Below, piece by piece: positions 58,201 through 64,000 of a stretch of DNA of 64,000 nucleotides. How positions within the stretch are numbered: the stretch's first letter is position 1; every line of letters starts with the position of its first letter. The stretch is from Bombyx mori (lineage: Eukaryota > Arthropoda > Insecta > Lepidoptera > Bombycidae). The notes below the pieces were generated by a model, which worked only from the letters and a program-made list of their open reading frames with translations, did not search any database and had not been told where the DNA came from. The position numbers and the translations under genes are program-made. Location of the stretch: assembly GCF_030269925.1 (NCBI RefSeq), contig NC_085124.1, positions 5,518,001 to 5,582,000 of the forward strand. Reading direction: 5' to 3'.

Positions 58201-61200
58201 AACACTACTGCGGCAGCACTGCTGCGTGCAGCGTAGTTCGAAATCATACCTTTAAGGTCATGAAATATCCTCGAAAATAATCTTTATACTAGGAAATGAG
58301 TTTGCCACTAATAAATAGTCTTGCTGGGTCCCTAGCACGCTAGCCGATGGTAACCGTCTACTATTAGTTCGACTGCTCATCTGTACGTCAATAAAAGTGC
58401 ACGTTATTAAATAAAATATAGTTAGTGAAGAACGTGAATTAAAAATGTATTTTTGGTTCATTTTTGTTCTTACATGGTACTAGCCCTGCTCGTCCGCTTC
58501 GCTGGGCATTCAAAATTAACATTATAATTTTTAGTATTAGGGAGTCCAACACTCATATAAATATTAGCCTATCCATTCATCCAACGAAGAAACAAGCATT
58601 GTTGTTTGGATCTAGTTACTATTTCAGGGATTTCAGGTGATACCTATGGGTCTATATTGATAACACAACAAATTAATCTAACTTGACGTATAGACATAAA
58701 AAACAAAATATTAGTGAAATAATGGCTGCAGACACACAATCGACGATGTAGTAGCAGATTAAAATGAAAACAATAGTTTAAAAATTTAAAAAAAATACGC
58801 TTTTATAGAAAATCCCTAGCCCTTCTACTCATATCTGTTCATAAAATATTTATAACTACTGATACCATGCACCCCACGCCTTTTTTACAATAAAATCATT
58901 TTTTCTTACACTGTTATTAATTGAAATTTATTTTCTATTTTTTAGTTGGATTTTCTATAAAAGTGTATTTTGTTAGTTTTTTTTAAACTAATGCATTATT
59001 TATTTTTCATTTTCTAGTTGAATTTCAATTTTTTCAATTTTTTTTCTAAATATTGAATTGTCATCGGTCCTTAATAAGTATACCAAATTTCGAGTTAATC
59101 CGACGTTTTGAAGGGAGTCAAAATCATGTTCAAAGATTCCGTTACAAGCATACCTACGTAGGTAACATACATACGTCTGAAGCTAATAAAAGTGTATTAA
59201 ATATTTGGGTCGCTTGTCGATCCCAACGGTGGTACCACTGAACTCGGACACTTTATCTGGATAATTCAGCTATTATAATATATTTGCATTCAAACATTCT
59301 TCGAAGCATTAAATTGCATTTACGAATCTTTTCACACAGGAACAATTAGCAGAACTAGAAGCTGCATTCGCAAAGTCACATTACCCGGACATTTACTGTA
59401 GGGAGGAGCTGGCGAGGACTACGAAATTAAACGAAGCCAGAATACAGGTCAGTACCATAGAATTAATCACAATCTATACTAATATTATAAAGAGGAAATA
59501 TTTATTTGTCTGTTTGTATTGAATAGGCTCCGAAACTACTGAGCCGATTTGAAAAATTCTTTCACTGTTTGAAAGCTACACTATTCCCGAGTGACATGGG
59601 CTATAATTTTTTTTGAAAAAAATTAGGGATCATTACTAAAACTTCAATAACGTAACCCAAGGTGTAAAAAAATTACCTAAAATATTCTTTACATCGCGTG
59701 CCCTGCGAAAACTATTGATGATAAAATAAAATAATGTACTACGACTTTGTAGAACACATTATTATTTAAAAAAACAGTCGCGACAGCATATGTCTAACTA
59801 TTATATAAAAAAATAAGACAACATCAAATATCGTTGAAATTTTTGTTAAAGGCCCGAGCGAAGCCGGAGCGGGCCGCTTGTTACCAATAAAAGGCTTTCG
59901 AACGAACCTTATAGTTTATTTAATTACAACAAAAGTAAATTTTTTTTTATTGCTTAGATGTGTGGACGAGCTCACAGCCCACCTGGTGTTAAGTGGTTAC
60001 TGGAGCCCATAGACATCTACAGCGTAAATGCGCCACACACCTTGAGATATAAGTTCTAAGGTCTCAGTATAGTTAAAACGGCTGCCCCACCCTTCAAACC
60101 GAAACGCATTACTGCTTCACGGCAGAAATAGGCTGGGTGGTGGTACATACCCGTGCGGACTCACAAGATGTCCCACCACCAGTAATTACGCAAATTATAA
60201 TTTTGCAGGTTTGATTTTTATTACACGATGTTATTCCTTCACCGTGGAAGTCAATCGTGAACATTTGTTAAGTACGTATTTCATTACAAAAATTGGTACC
60301 CCGTCTGTGGGATTCGAACACCGGTGCATCGCTAGATACGAATGCACCGGACGTCTTATCCTTTAGGCCACGACGACTTTGCAATATGCAATGCTATGCC
60401 GATAACACCAAACTAAAGCACAACACGCACAATATACAGCCTTACCATTAATATCGACCACTTCTAGATAACCAGTGGTGAAAATAGACAAAACGGTGAC
60501 ACAAACAGATTCCAATAAATGTAATTTTTTTTATGAAAAATCAGAATTTTATATGAAATAAATTTTATTTATAATATCATATACATATATAATTTAAATT
60601 ATTCAGATATAAATTTTATTATACATATGTGTAAACCCACCCGTATTAGTTCGTTTATGAAATTAAAATAATTAGTAGCAAACTTAAGGAAAATGTTTTA
60701 TGAATTAAAAAAATATAGTACATTATTAGTTCTAAGCTTTATTTTGAACAAAGGCAACAATTAGATTTACCTTGATGATTCATTCCGAAATCGAACTATG
60801 CTCGTAAAAGTAGTGATTCGAGATTATCAATTCCAATTCTCTTGGATTTTAAAATGCGTATCGAAAATTTTACCACGTTTTACAGATACAGAGCAACTGA
60901 AGTAAAATAGTATAGTATATCAATCACACATAGAGCCGATCTTTATATAATCGCATGACATTGTTGGACGGTATTTATTGGTAAATAAAAGCAAAACAGA
61001 CCACCCAGAACGCAAAAATAAGCGATAAAAACTACGCAGAGCCGCGCCGCCGCGCCGTTCTTGGATGGAATTGTCGAAATATCAATGATGCGCGAATACT
61101 CGGATAATACAATTTGGAGCGTAGGCCGGAGGCGGATTGAATTAAAGCGCCATCTGTCGTCCTCGACCGTATGAATACGAAATGCTTACAGTAACTCGCG

Positions 61201-64000
61201 AGAGATCTTTATCTCAGTTTTAAAATTGCTCAATCCCCCGGGACCGTTGATATTGATTTGTCCCCGGAGCACCTAATTTGTTGCTTCAGATATTTTATTT
61301 AGAAAGTGACTTGTGACATTCTACGAAACATGAGAACATTGGTTTTTCACTACTATCAGCTTTGAATGATAGTGCAACACGAATATTTTTCTAGTTACGT
61401 TATTACTTAAGACTAAAAAGTAAATAATATCTATATTAAATACGTTTTGAACAGAATAAAGCTTTGTGAATTACATTAGTCAGACTTTTACTTCTATATC
61501 GGTGTTAAAAGCTCGTAATTTGCGAAGCAATTTTACATGGATAGGTATGTGAAACTCCGATACAGTTAGCGCGTGTGTGTGTGGTAGGTACATGTGTACA
61601 CGCGCTCGGTAGGAGGCTATTAACGTTTAGGCGACGCTACATAAGAATGTAAACGTTAAAGACGACAGCAATGTCGAGCGAAATTTCCTCTACAAGGATC
61701 CCTCCTTTTCGATATAAAAATACAACGTGTAGGGACGAGCCAGGGTTGCGGGGTGGCGGGACGCGAGGGGCGGCCCCTGAGGCATTGCAATCCCATCAAA
61801 TGGATCCGTAACGAAGTTAGCCGCTCATCCTCCCCGCGCGCCTCTCGACATTGTCTCTGCCCTCAAATGAATTCTACAATTGGAAATAAGAAAATGTTTT
61901 GTTGGAGCTCCGTGCTTTCTCAGTTTAAAAGCGAGCGTTTTCTTTAGATAACTCAATACGTTTAGCGTAAGATACCGAACCACTTATTCACTGAACTTAT
62001 TGAATAAAGTTAAAAACAAAGAATATAGATATAAGTTTTTAATAAATGTAGATGTTGTTTTAATTTAATAAAGGGTACACTTTAGAACTCATGTCTCAAG
62101 GTGGATGGCGCATTTATGTTATAGATGTCTATGGGCTCCAGTAACCACTTAACACCGGGTGAGCTCGTGCACCCATCTAAGCAAAAAAAAAAAAAACTAG
62201 CAAAACTACGTTATAAATCCGGCACGAATAACGTTTTTATGTGTTGCGTACAAAAAAACAGTGATTTTATATTAGTTATTTATTTACGAGAAAGTCGATA
62301 ACCCAAAGGTATTGAGAGCAAACAACCGTATCTCATACAATCTAGTGAAAATTCGGAAATTGCCTCGTTTTTCATCACATCGCCCCCGTGGCGTGGGTCG
62401 GATGTCGGCTAGCTTTGTGAAAAAAACTAATATCCCAGTTGTTTCCGCTTGCTTTATGTACGTATGTATTGTACAACATTCCGGGAAAACAATTCTCAAT
62501 CTGTATTTTTTTTGTTTGGAATAAAAAATATATGACACTTTGATAATTGTTTTTTTTTATACAGACAACAAATACAACTAAATTTACATTAAACAATAAA
62601 GCTCAAACTCTTTTCGACGTGTATTTTAATTGTATAGACAATCTCCATATCTATATCTATGTTTATTATTTTTCACGATCATACTATTAGTATTTTTTAT
62701 TTATTCATATCCTTTATTAAAGTTTGAGAAGCATTGTAAATAGCCACATATATATTTTGGTTGGGGTGTGTTTTCTAACCGTTATATATAGGGTGTATCA
62801 GTTTATTTATATGGAGAGTGCGTAGAGAGGGTGCGGCCCCCGCCCCCGGGAGGGCCCTCCCTCTAATCAGCTCTAATCACCATATCAAACGACGCACGGT
62901 CTCATTCTCGTTGACAACACACAGATTAGGGCCCCGTGTGTTTTGTCCATTGTTTTCGTATTTAAATACATTTTGTCACATAGCAGCGTTCTAAAATAGA
63001 AATCTATATATTAATACGTGAAGCAAAAACTTTGTATCCCTTTTTACGAAAATTGCGCGGACGGAGGAGTATGAAATTTTCCACACTTATAGAGAATATA
63101 GAGAAGAAGTGCACAATGCTAATATATTTTTTAATTAATGCATAAAATATACATTAAATCAATAAAGAAAACATTACACACACTACATACCATGTATTTG
63201 ACGCACACACCCATGCATACAATTTATTGTCAAACTTTTGTTCTTGACATCTGTGGTCAAATTGAGAATAGATTAAATATTGTTTGTCTTTGTTAATATT
63301 TTTTACAGTGTAGTCTTGGCGAAATTTGTGAATATAGAAGTAGAAAATACAATCATAATAGTGTACAAACTTACAATTCCAATTAATTATAGTCGAATTT
63401 CGACTACTGCGGGACCTTTAGTTACTGGAAATACACATGTGATGATGTCATAGGTACAATTATGTTTAAATTTTAGAGGACATTAAGGTAAATCTAATAA
63501 ATTATTTAAATTTCCCTGGAACATATTTTTATACGCTATATTTTTAAGGATGATTTTCTATTTAAACGCATCTAAATGCACATATTTATTTAAATATATG
63601 TATATGTTTAACGTACATGGTATGGAAGCTCAAAATTAAGATTTCGTGAAAATAAAATTGATATAGCCATTTTCCTCTGCTTAAACTAAATTTATTACCT
63701 CTACATACTACTTACTACCTGGGATGAATGCGAATTAAATTAACAAACATTCATTTAATTAACGAAATACTATATCATAACATTCTGCTTCGAAGGATGC
63801 TGATTAATGATTAACATTTCGAGGAATCGAGAGACGTGTAATGGTTACTAGCCGAGCAGACGGCACGGCATAGGACGGCATGGCATTCACGGCAGAAATA
63901 GGCAGGATGGTGATACCTACCCGTGCGGACTCACAAGAGGTCCTACCCCTAGTAAAAAGACATACGAGACACTAACGCGATATTACGTTCTTAGGTCTGG
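39714..64000 (+). CDS. Prop: Prop-like paired-class homeobox factor, 5' part
   Basis: Exons 39714-40236, 57541-57710, 59340-59447 and 63995-64000 (cut by the window) join in phases 1, 0 and 0 with GT/AG ends. Residues 1-221 are low-complexity with [17 protein letters not shown] and a GGLLGVPG stretch. The homeodomain starts at residue 222 ([10 protein letters not shown], residues 1-10), continues in exon 3 (11-46, with [16 protein letters not shown] and ending EARIQ) and resumes in exon 4 with V47-W48. [12 protein letters not shown] and EARIQ-VW match vertebrate PROP1 best among paired-class genes; Drosophila CG32532 is the likely fly relative. An intron between residues 46 and 47 is usual for this class. 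The product would be a nuclear DNA-binding regulator. DNA-contact residue 50 lies beyond the window. A downstream in-frame ATG at 39993 is an alternative start. Confidence 0.82.
40569..41873 (+). mobile_element. Mariner DD37D, decayed, copy 1
   Basis: 1305 bp with ends CTTAGTCTGGCCATTAATAC and GTATTTATGGCCAGACTAAG, flanked by TA on both sides. It is near-identical in sequence and orientation to the copy at 56203, but with more indels. Its inverted ends differ from those of the intact mariner at 16239. Confidence 0.92.
40712..41749 (+). pseudogene. Mariner transposase pseudogene, copy 1
   Basis: Starts [19 protein letters not shown] and is broken by an early stop after KAVRE, later stops, and several indels in the catalytic region. 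The reading resumes near [11 protein letters not shown] and ends at a TAA (41747-41749). Confidence 0.9.
41874..43454. other. Intron 1 sequence of the homeobox gene, no gene seen
   Basis: AT-rich with poly-A runs. 43030-43320 has a moderately GC-rich relic with CTTCTTCAAACGAGG, also seen at 17930, suggesting repeat origin. Confidence 0.45.
43455..44731 (+). mobile_element. Mariner DD34D, decayed
   Basis: The ends pair as GGTTGAGGAAAAAGT at the left and CTTTTTCCCCAACC at the right, next to TA; about 1.28 kb. The transposase relic differs from the DD37D copies. Confidence 0.85.
43634..44630 (+). pseudogene. DD34D mariner transposase pseudogene
   Basis: Starts near MSVSNEEIR and is broken by stops and frameshifts. 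Recognisable blocks are [11 protein letters not shown] (first acidic residue), [20 protein letters not shown], and [11 protein letters not shown] (second), then HPPS before another frameshift. It is typical of irritans/cecropia-type mariners. Confidence 0.88.
44841..45282 (-). repeat. Complete Bm1 SINE
   Basis: Antisense from TTATTGCTTAGTTGGGTGTA to the head CCTTTAGGCCACGACGACTT; all regions are present. Confidence 0.92.
45283..47095. other. Intron 1 sequence of the homeobox gene
   Basis: No gene. A GC-rich island at 46360-46510 is entered separately. Confidence 0.45.
46410..46440. promoter_or_regulatory. CRE-like motif with 14-mer shared with intron 3, candidate
   Basis: TGACGTCAT at 46420-46428 (a perfect CRE) overlaps ATGAATACGAAATG at 46427-46440. 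The latter word recurs at 61171-61184 in intron 3. The region is GC-rich within AT-rich intron. Confidence 0.35.
47096..47175 (-). mobile_element. LINE 3' tail fragment
   Basis: GTAGGGTTAGTTG, TTTTCCAGCTTAACC, AGGTGGACGAGC, GGCTCAGCC resembles the 3' UTR of the LINE at 2381. Confidence 0.6.
47194..47605 (-). mobile_element. LINE 3' tail, longest solitary copy
   Basis: TTTTTTTCTTACCC, GATAACCTTAAGAGGCTAT, ACTGAGAGGATCCGACGAG, then a 60-base insert, GTCGAGTCCTTCGTC and GGATCCGTATTGACGTG. Same tail family as 18121. Confidence 0.8.
48111..48352 (+). repeat. Bm1 SINE, head missing
   Basis: From ACTGTGGTTGGACCTCTTGT to CACCCATCTAAGCGAAAAAA. Confidence 0.9.
48353..49281. other. Intron 1 sequence of the homeobox gene, no feature seen
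   Basis: Nothing convincing on either strand. Confidence 0.45.
49282..49698 (+). mobile_element. Non-autonomous Helitron, copy 1
   Basis: 417 bp, starting A|TCTATATATTAATACGTGAA and ending ACCTCTAG|T, with a palindromic hairpin TAGTCGAATTTCGACTA (49667-49683) 11 bases before the CTAG. These are the hallmarks of Helitron termini. It has no coding capacity and is near-identical to 63003-63421. Confidence 0.9.
49699..53217. other. Intron 1 sequence of the homeobox gene
   Basis: Mostly AT-rich. A GC-rich 80-base block lies at 52235-52310 (GGCGCCCTCGGGCGCTCC). Candidate exon 52788-52976 is entered separately. Confidence 0.45.
52788..52976 (+). other. Possible short secreted ORF or exon, unrecognised
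   Basis: A 62-codon frame from a true ATG begins with a hydrophobic leader ([14 protein letters not shown]) followed by [20 protein letters not shown] and ends at a stop. The FNFDTSDPV part recalls the mature N-terminus of integrin alpha chains, but no donor or second exon is visible. It may be a relic or coincidence. Confidence 0.25.
53218..53840 (+). mobile_element. Lep1-like Helitron split by a Bm1
   Basis: The 5' end TCTATAGTAATATTCTAAAG sits at 53218-53258 and the 3' part at 53606-53840, ending in the hairpin GACCCGAGCGG...GGACCGCTAG|T. A Bm1 and a loss of about 200 bases of the Helitron interior separate them. Confidence 0.8.
53259..53599 (-). repeat. Bm1 SINE inside a Helitron
   Basis: Antisense from poly-T and TTGCTTAGATCAGTGGACGA to GTGGAAATCAATCGTGAACA; the tRNA-like head is missing. 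Confidence 0.9.
54997..55335. repeat. 339-bp block bounded by 17-bp inverted repeats
   Basis: GGAACGAAGTTCCTTAT at 54997-55013 is repeated inverted at 55319-55335, and each copy is itself a palindrome (GGAAC-GAA-GTTCC). It is possibly a non-autonomous DNA transposon; no coding sequence. Confidence 0.55.
55509..55516. promoter_or_regulatory. POU octamer in a GC-rich island, candidate
   Basis: ATGCAAAT, a perfect octamer, sits at the end of a GC-rich patch with GCGCGAACTTGACC and GCACGCGGGTCGATGCGC. Confidence 0.3.
55679..56110 (-). repeat. Complete Bm1 SINE
   Basis: Antisense from poly-T and ATTGCTTAGTTGGTTGGACG to the head CCTTTAGGCCACGACAACTT. Confidence 0.92.
56203..57511 (+). mobile_element. 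Mariner DD37D, copy 2
   Basis: 1309 bp with perfect 20-bp ends CTTAGTCTGGCCATAAATAC and its complement and TA on both sides (56201-56202, 57512-57513). Its right end is 29 bases before exon 2 of the homeobox gene. Confidence 0.94.
56342..57390 (+). pseudogene. Mariner DD37D transposase, one frameshift and one stop
   Basis: Begins [19 protein letters not shown], shifts frame near 56540 after the RTVRT block, runs openly through [11 protein letters not shown] and a [13 protein letters not shown] block, meets a TGA at 57073-57075 just before the [10 protein letters not shown] motif, then stays open through SPDLNALD to the TAA at 57388-57390. The three catalytic aspartates are present and spaced as DD37D. 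Only two lesions separate it from an open frame. Confidence 0.93.
57541..57710 (+). CDS. Prop: Exon 2 of the homeobox gene (homeodomain residues 1-10)
   Basis: The acceptor is TTTTTTGTCAACAG|AGGGAG and the donor CACACAG|GTTACT. The exon joins exon 1 in phase 1, codes a Gly/Ser/Pro-rich linker and ends [10 protein letters not shown]. Its acceptor is 29 bases from a mariner end. Confidence 0.87.
57814..58252. mobile_element. MITE with TA target, containing a LINE tail
   Basis: Inverted ends AAGGTATGATTCCGAACT and AGTTCGAAATCATACCTT are each flanked by TA. The interior is rich in GCTGC/GCAGC words that can pair with each other, suggesting long terminal arms. About 150 bp of LINE tail interrupts it. 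Family unknown. Confidence 0.75.
57841..57990 (+). mobile_element. LINE 3' tail inside the MITE
   Basis: Tail blocks CACTGAG, TCTTGCTAGGGTTCGTGTTA, GTGAGCTCACC and GGCTTAGGTAGAAAAA. The 9-bp direct repeat CGGCAACAA flanks it (57832-57840, 57991-57999), an exact target duplication within the MITE. Confidence 0.9.
58490..59200 (-). mobile_element. Probable Helitron-like copy
   Basis: The left end is A|CTAGCCCTGCTCGTCCGCTTCGCTGGG, an antisense GC-rich hairpin with CTAG. The right part has TTCGAGTTAATCCGACG, GATTCCGTTACAAGC and AGCTAATAAAAGTG. The 5' end is uncertain. Confidence 0.45.
59340..59447 (+). CDS. Prop: Exon 3 of the homeobox gene (homeodomain residues 11-46)
   Basis: 108 bases, 36 codons, both phases 0: acceptor TTTTCACACAG|GAACAA, donor AATACAG|GTCAGT. 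It codes helices 1, 2 and the start of helix 3 ([32 protein letters not shown]). Confidence 0.95.
59473..59880 (+). mobile_element. Lep1-like Helitron, complete, 25 bp after exon 3
   Basis: 408 bp: A|TCTATACTAATATTATAAAG at the 5' end, and hairpin GGCCCGAGCG...CGGGCC followed by GCTTG at the 3' end (CTAG mutated to CTTG). It begins 25 bases downstream of the exon 3 donor. Confidence 0.85.
59941..60379 (-). repeat. Complete Bm1 SINE
   Basis: Antisense from TTATTGCTTAGATGTGTGGA to the head CCTTTAGGCCACGACGACTT; it lies in intron 3 of the homeobox gene. Confidence 0.92.
60380..62090. other. Intron 3 of the homeobox gene, with GC-rich islands
   Basis: No gene. GC-rich islands at 61030-61200 and 61730-61860 stand out from AT-rich sequence and are candidate control regions. 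Confidence 0.45.
61171..61184. promoter_or_regulatory. 14-mer shared with intron 1, candidate control site
   Basis: ATGAATACGAAATG recurs exactly from 46427, within a GC-rich island that also has a CATCTG E-box at 61150. Confidence 0.35.
62091..62196 (+). repeat. Bm1 SINE 3' end
   Basis: From TTTAGAACTCATGTCTCAAG to CACCCATCTAAGCAAAAAAA. Confidence 0.88.
62197..63002. other. Intron 3 of the homeobox gene, with a K50-type site cluster
   Basis: The block 62820-62960 is GC-rich and has the palindrome GGGAGGGCCCTCCC (62848-62861), followed by two TAATCA sites spaced ten bases apart (62864, 62874). Elsewhere AT-rich. Confidence 0.45.
63003..63421 (+). mobile_element. Non-autonomous Helitron, copy 2
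   Basis: 419 bp, start A|TCTATATATTAATACGTGAA, end GACCTTTAG|T, with the same TAGTCGAATTTCGACTA hairpin. Differs from 49282-49698 by scattered substitutions. Confidence 0.9.
63422..63884. other. Intron 3 of the homeobox gene, no feature seen
   Basis: AT-rich; nothing supported. Confidence 0.45.
63885..63956 (-). repeat. Bm1 fragment near exon 4
   Basis: Antisense TTCACGGCAGAAATAGGCAG to GACTCACAAGAGGTCCTACC. It ends about 38 bases before the exon 4 acceptor. Confidence 0.85.
63995..64000 (+). CDS. Prop: Start of exon 4 of the homeobox gene (V47, W48)
   Basis: TTACGTTCTTAG|GTCTGG: an acceptor and the first two codons, V-W, exactly what follows homeodomain residue 46 (Q). Phase 0 agrees with exon 3. 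The rest of the gene lies outside the window. Confidence 0.85.

Overview
This is a eukaryotic, AT-rich, repeat-crowded window with spliced genes. The dominant repeat is a tRNA-headed SINE that I recognise as Bm1. Together with mori-type (DD37D) mariners, jockey-clade LINEs and Lep1-like Helitrons, it points to the silkworm Bombyx (mori or mandarina) or a very close relative. The species call is inference from repeat content.

Host genes. (1) 8062-13690 (+): a four-exon, 245-residue insect-type membrane or secreted protein with a signal peptide, one membrane segment and two C-x5-C pairs; I cannot name it. (2) 14856-19440 (-): a four-exon, 191-residue protein with a signal peptide and two canonical EF-hands, an MCFD2-like ER-to-Golgi cargo adaptor, convergent with gene 1. 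(3) 39714-64000 (+): the 5' part of a paired-class homeobox gene, best matched to Prop. Homeodomain residues 1-10 end exon 2, 11-46 form exon 3, and exon 4 starts six bases before the window edge with the codons for V47-W48. Its 17.3-kb intron 1 and 4.5-kb intron 3 hold most of the right half of the window.

Mobile DNA. 2381-7523 is a full-length jockey-clade LINE (minus) with an open 960-codon ORF2 and a frameshifted ORF1. It is inserted into a Bm1 copy with an 11-bp target duplication. A mariner with an uninterrupted 346-codon DD37D transposase sits in intron 3 of the MCFD2-like gene. Two decayed copies of a related mariner lie in the same orientation in intron 1 of the homeobox gene, with a decayed DD34D mariner between them. 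Other repeats are about 25 Bm1 copies or pieces, 5'-truncated LINE tails, several Helitron families, a TA-flanked MITE containing a LINE tail, and a second tRNA-derived SINE.

Layout. 1-2260 non-coding; 2261-7630 nested Bm1/LINE; 8062-13690 gene 1; 14856-19440 gene 2; 19441-39430 intergenic, repeat-rich, with a few GC-rich possible regulatory islands; 39430-64000 homeobox gene. No bacterial-type operons, rRNA genes, functional tRNA genes or CRISPR arrays are visible. The main points for a second look are repeat ends lying 24-40 bp from splice sites at four places, the nested insertions with exact target duplications, and short GC-rich motif clusters in the homeobox introns and upstream region.
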